From Mesostigma viride (lineage: Eukaryota > Streptophyta > Mesostigmatophyceae > Mesostigmatales > Mesostigmataceae): 64,000 bases of DNA. Positions 1-37,710 of this stretch are shown one piece after another (the stretch's first letter is position 1; each line of letters opens with the position of its first letter). The notes below the pieces were generated by a model, which was not told the origin of the DNA, did not search any database, and saw nothing but the letters and a program-made list of their open reading frames with translations. The DNA is taken from the NCBI GenBank assembly GCA_009746045.1, contig RPFO01000175.1, positions 5,987,666-6,051,665 of the forward strand, read 5' to 3'. The translations under genes were made by a program, and so were the position numbers.

Positions 1-25782
<25,782 letters not shown>

Positions 25783-26907
25783 ATAGCGGTTTCTAGCTTA
25801 TACGTATATATATACTCGGTGAACGCCTAGAACGTTAACGTCCACGAGAACAGCAATAGCTAGAATAGCTGCACTAACAAAACCGTGCAACTTTGAATTA
25901 CTGCAATTGTGGGCGTAGGTATGGTTAGCCCCTTAATTAAGCACCTAGGAAGGGGCCAGGTACTAACTAATATTTCGATACAGGAACATTCCGAATTAGT
26001 TCCTAGATTGAAATCATGAGTTATGGACTAGCTACGTACTGTAGCGCAATTTAAGTGCCGAATGCATATCAAAAGGACCCATTTGCATGGAAAATGCAGA
26101 ATGGACGCGGACTGCAGGCGAGGTACGTACGTATACTTGAAAAGACCACAGGGGCGACGGGCCGACGGTAGAATATGTAGTGATGGCGTGGATATGGCCG
26201 CGGGTCATATATATGCTCGGTCCACTCATCCTTGTGACTAAAACGTTCCTTGTCCGCGCGGATAGATGTCACAGGATAGCGCGTCGCGGCGCGGCGAAGT
26301 GGTGGAGTCTTCCTGAAGCATTTCAAAACCTTCTGTGGTCAGCTGTGGTACACGTGTACAAATCCGAAAACATTCCAAAACACCTGCTGCCGCCTGCCTG
26401 TCGCGCGAGATTTCTCGGTCCCTGAGGCCTTTCGCGCGGGAAATTGCGGATCTGCGCGTCTGGGCAGCCTGGCAGCGTGCGACTTGCAAGTTGCGACTTG
26501 GGTGTCACCCAGCATATACGTATCTGAATGCTACTGAGTGCGATTTTCCAAGGACTCGGATTCCGAAGTTACGTTACCAGGAGCACAATCATGTCCATGC
26601 CTGTGTTCATCATTTGTTCCGATCCTGTGTTTTCTCACTTTTCTGCCACGGTGAGTTTCTGATTGAGGCGCTTGTTTGTTCTGAGCGGGGCGCTTGCTTA
26701 TTCAACCTCCGTTCGCACCCTCAGTTCGGTCCGAATCCTACTTTTTCTTATGCCGCCATGAGGAAAGACAAAATTTTAGTTTGTGGTGCATAATTACATC
26801 TCTACCAGCTGTGATTGTTCCCATGACCTGCTATTATCCTATCTGCAATTTGAAACGTTGAGATTAGCAACGTATCAGAGCGACCGGATCGTTGCTTCCG
26901 TTACATA
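25783..26907. promoter_or_regulatory. Divergent intergenic region, presumed bidirectional promoter
   Basis: The region separates the start of the minus-strand zinc-finger gene from the plus-strand fascin-like gene. It includes TA-rich tracts (TATATATA at ~25.80 kb, CATATATATG at ~26.21 kb) and a GC-rich patch at 26.24-26.30 kb. No transcription start can be placed. Confidence 0.35.
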
Positions 26908-27096
26908 ATGCCTCACGTTGTGCTCCGGTCAGCTCGCGTAGCAGGGGAGCATGGGCATCCGGCACTGTGTGCCGAGGCGGACAATGGCAAAATTGTCGCC
27001 AATCGACTTGGACCGGCTCGAGAATGGGAGCATTGGAAGGTGGAGATGATAGACGCAGCCTCCCGTGTCATTGCCCTAAAATCTTTTCATGGAACG
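26908..27096 (+). CDS. Exon 1: first half of fascin-like module 1
   Basis: 63 codons from ATG to ACG|GTACGT (strong donor). It ends in KSFHGT, and splicing to TACCTG of exon 2 rebuilds HGTYL. Confidence 0.75.
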
Positions 27097-30000
27097 GTAC
27101 GTTTTTAACTTGCCACTAGATGCCCTAGGGCATCTACTAGGCCTGTTTTTGTCCAAATTATATGTGGCTTGCTTTGTGGGGTTTTCATTACTTGTTCTAT
27201 GCGGAGAGGGGAAGAACAGATGTTATGGAAATGATTGTGACAGGCTGGATGTGGATGAAATTGGCATTATTATGCTTGGCTTTGATACGGTGGACATAAA
27301 CCAATTTCTTAAGCGGCATGGAACTGTGCACGGCTCGTTACTGTTACTCCTGCAACGAAATATGTTCAGTTCTTGTCAATCTTGGGGTTTATAGTCTACC
27401 GAAGTAAACTAGAAAGGTGGCGCAGCCTTAGGTAATGGGACAGGAAATCCCATCTGCATGCCATTGGCTGGGTTCTGGTGGAAGTTTCCATCTGGGAAAT
27501 TGTGTCTTTCTCCCTCCTGTGAAAGCATTAGATTGCAAAAAATTGTTCCCGCAAAAGCGCCTGTAGTATCGCTTTGGGTGGCCAAAGAGAAGGGGGTTGA
27601 GCTGGTTGGAAGGGTGAATGGGAATTCAGGAATTGACACTTCCTGAGATGTGACAACTGAAATAGCCTATTTGTCGACTTAATTATCTAGTATAAATATA
27701 AGATGCCTTACGTATTTTGCCTCCATATCGTTACGGCCGTACTAAGATGGCGTGGGTGTACTTACATGGCAGCTGCCTCAAAAGGGTCTGTGACATAGGC
27801 GAGTACGAGAACACAAATATTAACAATGTCTATCGGCCGCCATCACATCGCGTGGATTTCTATCGCTTCGTTTATTGGTCACAGTATTATCACAACAATG
27901 TCCTGCACGTGAGCGCCACTGCTGTGGTTGAAAATGCATGTGAGCGCCACTGAACGTTGTGGTCGGCAAGGCATATGTCCAATCAGGGTGACATGGAGTC
28001 ACCTACTTGGGGTGGTCACTTACTTGGTCAGGTGAGTGTGACTGCGCAGGGTTGAGTCCAGCCCCTATGTGACAGTTGTACCCCTACGCACGTATATTAG
28101 GATCTGGTAAGGATGTGCAGCGCTGACTCAGGCTGATGCAGCTGGGCTGAACCATTCTTGCTTTGCCTTGCTGCATTTGATTGGATGGCTGTTTGTATCT
28201 CTTTCACCCGCACCCTCAGTACCTGCGCACCTCTGAGTCAGGTGCAGTCTCTCACGGGGCGGAGGCGCAGCCCTGGACAGTGGTGGAGTTGGGCCCCCAA
28301 AAGCTGGCCCTAAAGTCGATCTACGGGAAGTTCCTGAGGTGTCATGATGGTCCTGGCATCGGTGACCTGGTGGACACCGCTGACCAGCTGCTCCGATGGG
28401 AGGGTTGGTATCTAGCACTGGATGACGATAGCTTCACGGGCATCCTGAAGCAGCTCCAGGCTGCCAAGTTGTCAGTCGTCCTGCGGTCAGCGCGCAGCGT
28501 GGGGGGTAAGGGACATCCAGCACTGTGTGCGGAGTGGCACTTCAGCCGCGTGTGCGCAAACCGGCTCGGGCCGGCACGGGACTGGGAGCGCTGGGAGCTG
28601 GAAGTGGTCGACGCGGCGTCCCACAGCGTAACCCTCAAGTCCTGTCACGGAACTGTGAGTTAAACCATCACAGGGAAGCGGGGGGGGGAGGGGGGGAGGG
28701 GGGAGGGGGGGAGGGGGAAGGTGGAATTAGGTCAAGGCAACCCAGCAAGGGTCATAATCAACGGTGTTTCTACAATATCGTCACCATCCATGACAAATTA
28801 GGAGAGGGGGGGAAATACATGGCTGGCGTCATTAATCTGGATGGGAAAACTTGGCTAGAAAGAGCTAGTCTGTACCACCTAAGTTAGCTCAGGCCTTAGG
28901 CCCAGGACGCCCTGTTTGTTTCTGTGTGCCTGATTACTGTCACAGTAGGCACCCGGCCAGCCTCTAGATAAATGCGTGCCTCTCCTATAGAGGCTTGTGA
29001 AAATTGAGGCGGGAAGGACCGGCCCGGTGCTTCTGTTACTTTCTTGATGTAATTTAAACAGTGAGGTATGGTTATTAGTATTCCTCCTTCCTAATCCCAG
29101 ATTGGGGAGCAAGGCTGCTACCGAACCATGCCGTAGGCCAACCAAGCTAAGGTCAGTGCATCCCAGGCCAGGCTAGGTCAGCAAGCTGAGCCACGCAGGT
29201 CCAGGGGAATGAAATATGGTGGTGGTGGGGGGGGGGGGGCGGGGAAGTAAATCAGTATGCCATTGGTTTTAATTGTTCATCCTTGTGTTTGAGCATGTTT
29301 GATCTTCAGCGCAGGGTAGTGATGTATTTGCTCAGGGTTCGTGTCGTTCACATTGACTGTGGGTAGACCTGCATCTTTGCGGGGTGAACCCCAGAGTGCG
29401 ACAGGGGTTAGCCCTGGGTTGATGTAGATCCCTTTTTGGAACTGTTGGTGCACTTGTGGAAAATTCCTTATCTCAAAGAAGTTGCTTATAAATCCTGATT
29501 CAAGCCGTTTCTAGCTTGCGTGAAGTCACCTGATGCCTCCCAAGCGGCACGTGGACTGGTATGAGCCGGGATCCTTATTGACACACCGTGTTTGTTGGGC
29601 TAGTATCGCATGCGAAGGATCGCCAGCGTCTCCATCGCTTCAGCATGAAGGCAAGGTAAACACCAGGTTCTTTATGCCTGGTAAAGGGTACGGCCTGGTA
29701 TGGAAGGATGGATCGTAGAGTAAGGAATGTCCTTATCTCCGAGTTAGTTCGATCATTTCGTTTCTTCTGACTGCTGTAGCTAGTCGACTGGCGGCCATGC
29801 CCAACACCGATGTCTCCAGGCACCCTGGCGTTCACCTGGTCTGTACGTGCCGTGTGGCTAGCCTTAACAAGACATTGGCGGCGGATGATATTTGAAATAC
29901 TAAGGCATTTTCTTATCTGTATTTCTGCTAGAGACAGCCTTGAATAAACACTAAGCGAGACATGTGCAGCATGAGGTCCTTGGACAGGGCGCCATGCTAG

Positions 30001-30979
30001 TTTACCTCTTTCTTCTTCACTTTTTTGTTTCTGTAATTTGCAATTCACTATTTGAAACTGTGACTTGGTGGAGCTTGTTTACTGTGACGAACTATTTGGA
30101 GAGGATTGATAGCAGCATCGGGTGGTTTAACTGGGTGGATTTTGGTAGTCGAGCCCAGTGGGTAGTCCTCACACCTTCTCGCCGTTTGGATTCGCACTCT
30201 CCTCCTCTTGTGCTGCTCTGGATAACCTCTTTCGCACATATATTCTCAGAAGGGCTGTCTTTAGTAGTAAGAGTGATAGTTGCTTTTCCCTGGCATTTTG
30301 GCGTATCTCTTTACCACAGATTTTGGGGGGTATTTATGGCGGTTTGAACTGTGATGGCTTGGTCTGTTCCGTGCAGTATCTGTGCTCATGGCGCCACGGG
30401 AACGTGTGGCATGGCAGCGAGGCGCAGCGGTGGACGGTGGTCGAGCTCGATGACGGAAAGGTGGCACTCAGGTCGAGGGACGGGGGCTACCTTCGGTGTG
30501 GCGATGGTTGGTGGATAGGAGACAGCGTGAACACCGCCGGGTGCATACAGCACTGGGAAGAGTGGATGCTAGCGCTAGACGACAACAGCTATGCCGGTCC
30601 GTCGAATACCTATGCTTTATCGCAGCCAACCGCCATTACGGCCGTCACAGCTGCGTCGTGCCTGGGAGCCCTCTCTCTGGGACTACTGGCCATACCTGCA
30701 GTAGGGTTTGCGGCAGGGGGGGTAGCCGCAGGGTCCGTCGCGGCAGCTATCCAGAGTACAGTCTATGGCGGGGCGACGTGTGGTGTCTTTTCCATCCTGC
30801 AGGCAGTAGGAGCGACTGGCGCGTGGGTGGCCCCAGCAGTGGTCAGCGGGGTTGCTGTGGCAGCTAGTGGCTCGCTGGCCGCCAGTATGGCAGGGGCTCC
30901 AGAGGGGAGCGGGCCAGTAGACTCAAGCAAGGAAGTGATGCGCATGCTGGCTGATGACAAGCAGGCCCCAAGCTTGTGA
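26908..30979 (+). CDS. Fascin-like (two modules) / ISG12-like membrane-domain fusion protein
   Basis: Three exons (26908-27096, 28220-28654, 30377-30979) give 408 codons plus stop, all junctions phase 0. Residues 1-~330 form two tandem modules. Each has a VVLRSAR start, a W.VEM/LEVVDAAS segment, ALKS.HGTYL and then a GKFLRC/GGYLRC strand ending W..W.LALDD. This is the beta-trefoil pattern of fascin-like proteins, which bind actin or sugars. Residues ~330-395 are hydrophobic and Ala/Gly-rich (GFAAGGVAAGSVAAAI, then a LQAVGATGA motif), the layout of the interferon-inducible IFI6/IFI27 (ISG12) family, whose members sit in mitochondrial, ER or nuclear membranes. The tail (SSKEVMRMLADD) is polar. 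No signal peptide is seen. ATG at 26908 is the first in-frame Met of exon 1; an upstream exon cannot be excluded. The role is unknown: a membrane-tethered ligand-binding protein is inference. Confidence 0.75.
28220..28654 (+). CDS. Exon 2: rest of module 1 and first half of module 2
   Basis: 145 codons, CCCTCAG|TACCTG to ACT|GTGAGT. GKFLRC and WEGWYLALDD end module 1. SVVLRSAR starts module 2, and KSCHGT ends the exon at the point equivalent to the end of exon 1. Confidence 0.85.
28655..30376. other. Intron 2 of the fascin-like gene
   Basis: 1.7 kb. Holds G-rich runs at 28.68-28.72 and ~29.23 kb. A 61-codon open frame at 29533 has no family features. Confidence 0.6.
30377..30979 (+). CDS. 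Exon 3: end of module 2 and ISG12-like C-terminal domain
   Basis: 200 codons plus TGA, acceptor CGTGCAG|TATCTG. GGYLRC and WEEWMLALDD close module 2. A short linker (PSNTYALSQPTA) leads into the hydrophobic domain. Confidence 0.85.
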   Translation, partial: YLCSWRHGNVWHGSEAQRWTVVELDDGKVALRSRDGGYLRCGDGWWIGDSVNTAGCIQHWEEWMLALDDNSYAGPSNTYALSQPTAITAVTAASCLGALSLGLLAIPAVGFAAGGVAAGSVAAAIQSTVYGGATCGVFSILQAVGATGAWVAPAVVSGVAVAASGSLAASMAGAPEGSGPVDSSKEVMRMLADDKQAPSL

Positions 30980-31023
30980 ATGGGTCAGACCTGTCTACCA
31001 TAAAAGTAGTGCAAGCGCACTGC

Positions 31024-31028
31024 TGTAA
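31024..31028 (+). terminator. Possible polyadenylation signal TGTAA
   Basis: TGTAA 45 nt after the stop of the fascin-like gene. It is the usual signal in chlorophyte algae; a 5-mer alone is weak evidence. Confidence 0.3.
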
Positions 31029-31437
31029 CAGTAAAATCTGACTTTGTGTATACTGATATATCCAGTTGTGGAGAGGAACTTGGAATTCTGAGTGTAGTGT
31101 TAAGGTATGAATCCTTTGTCCGGCATGAAGTCCTAGTACATACGGAGTAGTAGTACATACGGAGTAACCTTCGGAAGGTTCTTTGTGTTGGGCCCTGAAC
31201 GGTATGGGACAGCACCCTGGAGTATGTGAATATCACCTTGGAGTATATATGTACTATCCAGATAACTCACACCATATTAAACACGTAGATGCTTCTCGTG
31301 AGCACAATCCTTAGGTGGGGATGGAGATGAGGGTCTAGCTACGAGTGGCGGGCTATCTAACCGCGCGGGTGGCGGGGTTGCAGGCACCACGGCCGGAAGT
31401 ACTATGTTACTGTGTCATATCTGACCGAGACCGCAGT

Positions 31438-31545
31438 GTACGTGTAAACTAATTGATAAGTAAATTACTGTAACCTTACTGATTATTAGTTAACTTGATT
31501 ATTAATCTTACTGATGATTAATTAATCAATTTACACGTAAATGAA
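31438..31545. repeat. Short inverted repeat (hairpin or MITE remnant)
   Basis: Ends TACGTGTAAA...TTGAT and ATCAATTTACACGTA face each other around an A/T-rich core. No clear target duplication. Confidence 0.4.
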
Positions 31546-31620
31546 TGCAGGTTAATCTATACGATGGCAATACGTGAGTATTTTCGTTAAGTTAGGAGTG
31601 TGACGTATATCTAGAGATAA

Positions 31621-31940
<320 letters not shown>

Positions 31941-31988
31941 GAGGTAACCTTACCTGCTGGTCTGTGACTTTGTTTTCTGGAATTGGCT

Positions 31989-32040
31989 GGTATACCTGCA
32001 TGTATACCTGCATGTATGCCCGCATGTATACCTGCATGTA
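31989..32040. repeat. 12-bp tandem repeat
   Basis: Four copies of a TATACCTGCATG-like unit directly before the 5' end of retrotransposon copy 1. Confidence 0.8.
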
Positions 32041-33580
32041 TGGCACTGAACGCTGCATCGACTATGTTGTAATGCGCAAGCGTCATCAAGGATCTGTACT
32101 AGCTGCTCGCTCGCACGTGGTCCCCCTGGTGCGCTCCGATCATGGCATCGTCACCGCCCGCATCCGCCTGCAATTCCCCTCGCCCTTTCGTAAGCACGTG
32201 GCACCACCTGATTTGCGCACACTGCAGTTGCTTGAGAAATCTGACGACGCTCTGGAGGACCTCCCTGAAAAACGCGCCCACAAGCGCGCGGCAGAGGCGT
32301 TCGTCGACGCGCTGGACATCCCGGCCAGCCACGCACAGCTGTTCGCTGCCGGCCCGGCATCGGCCCTTCGGCACCTCGCTGACAAGCAGTGCCCGCGGCC
32401 GGGGCCCTGCTGCCCCCCGGCCGCCCGCCCCGCTTCACCAGCCTGCACCGGCTCCCCGCCGTCATCCAGGCCCGGCAAGCCCTGCGCGACAACCGCGACC
32501 CTGCCCGCTACGCCCGCCTCAAAGCCGAATACCACTCGGCCATCCGGCAGGCGACCAAGGAGCAGGAGGACCTCCATGTCTGCGAGTACTTCGCCCACCT
32601 CAAGGACCAGCACGGCAAGTACGCCTGGACCCGCCTGCGTCACGCCCAACGGCCCGCCGGCGCCCGCGCAGCCGGCGCCGGCCACGGGCGCTCTCTGGCT
32701 CACCGCAGCAGCAGCTCGACCAGTGGTATATTCCTCCCAGTCCCGGCTGCTCGGCGCGCCCCCGCCGCCTCCGCCGCTTGGCAGCCTCTGGCGGCCGCAC
32801 GCCTGGCATTAGCGCCTGCGGACTTCCCTGCGCCGCCCACGCCGCCCGCCGCTGAGCAGGACTACACGTACCCAGCCCTGACGGAACCCCTGGCCGACCC
32901 CAACGAGCTACCGCCGTTCACCGAGCTCGAGCTGAGCACCGCCACCAAGCAACTCCGCGTCTACGCCGCCGTTGGACCTGACCAGCTCCCAGCCAGCCCC
33001 GGTGATTAAGCTGACGGCGCTCACGGGGTTCCTGCTTGGCGTCTGCAACCGGATCCTGCTTGCCGACGCGCCGCCGATTCCTGAGTGGCAGCACAGCTAC
33101 CGTATTATGCTGTACAAAAACAAAGGTTGCCCTGACGACCCCGCCAACTACCGAGGAGTCTGCATCCAGAGCGCCGCACTCAAGTTGTTCATGCGCATGA
33201 TCCTCAACCGCCTTCGTTCTGCTCTCGACTGTCACCTTGGGGAAAGTCAAATGGGCTTCCGTCCTGGGCGCAACACCGTCATGGCCATCTTCGTTGTGCG
33301 TCGCCTCTTCGAGGAAATCGCTCTCCTGCAACATGGTGAGTTTCCTGCCATCCTGATCTTCGTCGACTTCATCAAGGCTTTTGATTCTGTCCTCTGGGAC
33401 GCTCTATGGGCTGTACTTGCTCGCGCTCGCGTCCCCACTCCCCTGATTACCGTCATCCGCACGCTGTATGACTGAGGGGTCGACCACTTCGGTGCGCACT
33501 CAACACGTATGGCTGTACATACCCCGCCATGCCCACTGCAGATCGGCGTCTGGCAGGGTTGCGTCCTGTCGTCGTACTTG
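32041..33580 (+). mobile_element. Non-LTR retrotransposon copy 1, 5' part (endonuclease end and RT)
   Basis: The frame opens with the tail of an APE-type endonuclease (ERCIDYVVM ... SDHGIVTARI). After a GC-rich linker comes reverse transcriptase: NYRGVCI, QMGFRPGRNT, FVDFIKAFDSV (motif A) and QGCVLSSYL (motif B). Several frameshifts and one TGA break it. YGAETW in copy 2 and the KAFDSV form suggest an RTE/CR1-like clade. The RT is interrupted at 33581 by a tandem insertion and resumes at 37397. Truncated at the 5' end. Confidence 0.8.
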
Positions 33581-36500
33581 CTGAGCTTTGCTCGTTTTAT
33601 ATATGACGCGTGGACGGGCTCAAAGGGGACCGACCTGCCGTAGGTATCGTAAGACTAGCGCTTGTCACGAGGGTACTGCACCGGCCGGCCCTTTTTGTGC
33701 CGAGGCTGAGTGTGGTTCCCGAGTGCAGGCCTAGGTAGCTTCTAACGTACGTCACTAGACCTTGTTACCTGCGCCAGCCGCCAGGCGTGGCGCAACTGTG
33801 ATTGGCAGTCAGTACACCTTGTACCTGCGCCAGCCGGCAGGCCTGCGTGGCGCAATGTGAATGATAGTCAGTACTTAGAGTGGTGTAGGGGACGTAGGGA
33901 GACCTCTTTTCAGCTTCGCAACTTGATCCCAGCATTTGCTGGCAAGGTCGGCTGGCCGCTATGGCGGCTGCGCTGAATGTAAGACGATGCTATCGGCCTC
34001 TTCAGGCGTGGAGAGGCCTGGAATAAATTTCTTTGTGTTCTCCACCAACCGTTACAGGCCACGGTAATGGTTGTTGGGTGGGGGGCTCTACGATTTGAGT
34101 AAAAGGATTTCCGGCGCTGCATGGGCCCACTGGCGATTCCCCTCTACCCCTTGGTGCGGCAAGCAGCTTCCTGACACTGGGGAAGCTGCGTTTTTAAGTC
34201 GGACAACGTCAGGGAAGGAGCCATACAAGCCAGGGCCAGCGGCTACGGTGGAAAGAATCACAGGTGGAGGCGAATCTGCCTTAAACGTGGGGATGGCTAG
34301 CGCGGGGTGCCAGGGCAGCCCATAACTGCCAGGAGCCTGACAGCGGACCCGATCTTTCGGCCTGTGGCCAGACGGGAGTTTCGGGGAGGATGCGGGGCTG
34401 GAGCAAATCTTGGTGGGAGGAGCGCGCTCTTCATCATTGCCCAGTTTTTTTTCAGCAAAGAATGCTCGCCTGGCGAGGCTGCAATTCTGGCTGTTTTACC
34501 GCCTTTGTTTTTATCCTGTATGATGCATTATAGGAAAAGCAATAAAGAGTTCGGTTCAGCCAGGGGGGCATATCTATGCCATAAAAATTTCCTACAGAAA
34601 CACAAGCCCTGGTCGGGGCCTTGGCTAAGCAGTTTCCAAGCCAAGGCCTTGGTAGGGTAGAGGGCCTATCGCCACAAAGGTTTCAATGCCGGGAAATCCC
34701 AGCCTCGGGGGTGGGGCTGGTGGTGGGTCCTGGGCTTGTGAGAGACGGTCCGGGGGCGTAAGGCCTAATGAGCAGCCGCTGGAAACCGCCCCCCTAACGG
34801 GGGGAACGACATGGGTGCCGCCCTGCGTCCGCCGGGAAACCGTAGCGGCCACACGGGGGCGGCAGTACAGCCGTGGCAGCGTGCAGGGGGCCATGGGCGG
34901 AAAGAAACTCGGCACCAAGGTTGGCGACAGCCTTGGTGGCCAGGAAGGAGGTGTGGGGGCAACACCTTGTGTTCGAGTATGCTGGGCCCCCAGCATGGTG
35001 CTACAATAACCAACTTGATTGATGAGCACTGAGTTTGAAGGTGTGGTATAGGCTGTCCGTATAAAGCCTAGCCCCTAAATGGTCTGGCTGCCGATTTTCC
35101 GCCTAAAACTGAGTTACAGCCGACACGTCGGCCCCTTCTCGGGGGACCAAATGCCGCGAAAACTATTGAGAATTAGGAAACGTTTAGCTGAGAAGATCGA
35201 ATGTTTATAATTTTCCTCACAGCATGGTACTAGGGTTTGCATACTTCTGACAAAGTTATAGAGGTGTTCTGGCCGGTCAAAGTACAAGGGGTCAGGGTAC
35301 TTTTTCACGTACAACGTGCATTCCGGAAAACGACGACCTGGCCATGGCGGCTTGCGCCCACGCATGGCATTTACGTTTGCGTTCGAATTTTCTGACCAAA
35401 CTCAGGAAATTGATTTTATACGTCCTAAAGATGATACAGGCCAATTTTTGGGTCGCGGGAATGCCATTTGATAGGTGTCGGCAGCGTTCTTGCTGGAAAA
35501 AACTGCGATCAGGCCGGACGATAGAAACGTTGACAGCAATACCTTTCCGGCGTATTTTAAAGGATATATTGGTTTCTTTGTACTTTTTATGATACATAGT
35601 AGTCGTAAACGTGCAAGGGTGGCCAGAAATCGCCGAATCCAGCGACCATGCTGCACAACTTTGGTGTGCCGAAATGCGCCATTTTGCGGCCACCGCCTGG
35701 GCCAAGGTAACGCCATCTATGCCTGGTAAAGCTTAATCATCGTTTTCCAATCGATGTTTGACGTTTATATATACGTTCTAGCTTGTGTAGCACATTCTTT
35801 TTGCATTATTCATGCTCTTTCTTGACCCTGGCCTGGCCCCTTTCTAAAACACCCTTCTTAGATGCTTCCCTCAGTCAGTTGACCTGCCACAGTGTGATGG
35901 TGATAAGTTTTAGAGGCTGTATGGGTTTGAATACCTCCATATATGTTTGTTATGCATTTCCCACACACATATTGCATGAGTGTGAGGCAGTTGGCTGGTC
36001 TCTGTGGCATCATCAAGCATGTAACCGGTGAGTAGAAGCTTCCCATTGTCAGCATGTGCCACCAGGTGTGCTGGCCATCACCTGGCAAGCTATAGCAGCT
36101 TAGGCCTAGTTTATCCTTGCTAGGGCAAGCTGAAATAGGCTTAAAATCACTAGTTTGTTGGTGGCTGCCTCCTAGAATGCATGCCTTGCGTAGGGTATCC
36201 GTACCACGTTACCTACGTGCATGGACAAGGTGGCACCTGCACATAGGTGCCATGTAAGGGCAGTGTGATGATGCAGTTATGTTTCCCCATCATTGTGGAA
36301 GGGAAATGTATTGTGTGGCATGGTTGGGGGCCATATTAGTAGGTATTAGTAGGTAGTATGCCCACTCCTACCCCCTTGGTTGCTTTTTACCAACGGTACC
36401 CCTATGGGCTGTACTGGGTGTAACTGCTGGTATACCCACCCAAATGATGACCCCAATGGCTCAAACTGTTCAGCAACTAATTGTTTATCATCCCTGAAGT

Positions 36501-36853
36501 GGTAGGTGCCTAGCTCTTACAACATAATTCAAAATGCACATTCTACCAAAAATGAAAACGCTCGTCTTGACCCCCCTGACTTTGACGGCAGTTATACATG
36601 GCCTACCCTGCATATATGTAAGGTTGTGATATACCAACCCGAAGGGCAACTCATGGACATGCTTGGCCCCCAAGGACAGCCATTGGATATGGGTGGGTTG
36701 GATGGCATCTGGTTTGCAAAATTGTGAAGTTACAGCCGATGCATCGGCAGTATTTCTGCCCATTTAGGGGCTAGCACACAAAAATGTAAAATAAATGTTT
36801 CTCTTGCATGGTGGGAAGGAACTCCAATGGACCAAAACCAAGAAATGTATTTG
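33581..36853 (+). mobile_element. Unclassified element, long copy I
   Basis: Shares its first ~350 bp, a segment at 34957-35070 and its last ~80 bp with copy II directly downstream. It carries 1.03 kb of extra internal sequence and a 1.7-kb TIR insertion. No coding motif, no TIRs of its own. Both copies end in GAAATGTATYTG. A diverged partial copy is at 9472. Confidence 0.65.
35071..36771. mobile_element. 1.7-kb TIR element with TA target duplication
   Basis: Terminal inverted repeat GCCCCTAAATGG, TA on each side (35069-35070, 36772-36773). Subterminal palindromes (AGCCGA..TCGGC) lie near both ends. The short copy at 36854 has the undisturbed target. TA duplication is typical of Tc1/mariner-like elements. 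No transposase recognised. Confidence 0.75.
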
Positions 36854-37396
36854 CTGAGCTTTGCTCATTTTATATGTGACGCGTGGACGGGCTCAAAGGG
36901 GACCGACCTGCCGTAGGTATCGTAAGACTAGCGCTTGTCACGAGGGTACTGCACCGGCCGGCCCTTTTTGTGCCGAGGCTGAGTGTGGTTCCCGAGTGCA
37001 GGCCTAGGTAGCTTCTAACGTACGTCACTAGACCTTGTTACCTGTGCAACTGTGATTGGCAGTCAGTACACCTTGTACCTGCGCCAGCCGGCCGGCCTGC
37101 GTGGCGCAATGTGAATGATAGTCAGTACTTAGAGTGGTGTAGTAGGGGACGTAGGGAGGCCTCTTTTCAGCTCCCACCCACCCACCCACGCTGCTAAGAG
37201 GGGCAACACCTTGTGTTCGAGTATGCTGGGCCCCCAGCATGGTGCTACAATAACCAACCTGATAATGATGTGCACTGAGTTTGAAGGTATGGTATAGGCT
37301 GTCCGTATAAAGCCTAGAACACAAAAATGTAAAATAAATGTTTCTCTTGGTGGGAAGGAACTCCAATGGTCCATGCACCAAAAGCAAGAAATGTAT
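36854..37396 (+). mobile_element. Unclassified element, short copy II
   Basis: An internally deleted version of copy I, head-to-tail with it. It lacks the TIR insertion and so shows that insertion's empty site near 37.31 kb. Confidence 0.7.
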
Positions 37397-37710
37397 CTGT
37401 TTATTATTGTAGTTGGATTATGTTATGCGCCAGGCACGTGCTCGCTTTGCTAGCATTGCAGGCCATGCCCCTGGCCTAGCGATCACGAACGAGCTTGGAG
37501 AAGGGGGGCCGACTAACAAGCAGAATTCACTAGATGACCTCATTTATGCCGACGACATCACCCTCATCGAGAAGCCGGAGTCTGCCCAACTTTGGCTGGA
37601 CTGCCTGGCGCTCGAGGCTTGGGCGGTTGGTCTAGAAATCAACCCCAAAACGGAGGCCCTGGACCTCGGCATGACAGGGCCCCCACCCACACTCCGCGCT
37701 TCTTAGACGA
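37397..37710 (+). mobile_element. Non-LTR retrotransposon copy 1, 3' part
   Basis: Resumes after the insertion: LDYVMRQARARFA, then LIYADDITLIE (motif C, 37544-37555) and LALEAWAVGLEIN. It stops soon after; the C-terminal part is absent. Confidence 0.8.

Noticed and set aside
26335-26793. 152-codon plus-strand frame upstream of the fascin-like gene
   Set aside because: No recognisable domain and no splice link to exon 1. Left as intergenic.
29533-29718. 61-codon frame in intron 2 of the fascin-like gene
   Set aside because: No fascin or other motif, and including it would add a stop before exon 3.
32389-32855. Alternative GC-rich frames in retrotransposon copy 1
   Set aside because: Shadow frames of the GC-rich linker; only the frame with RT motifs has family support.
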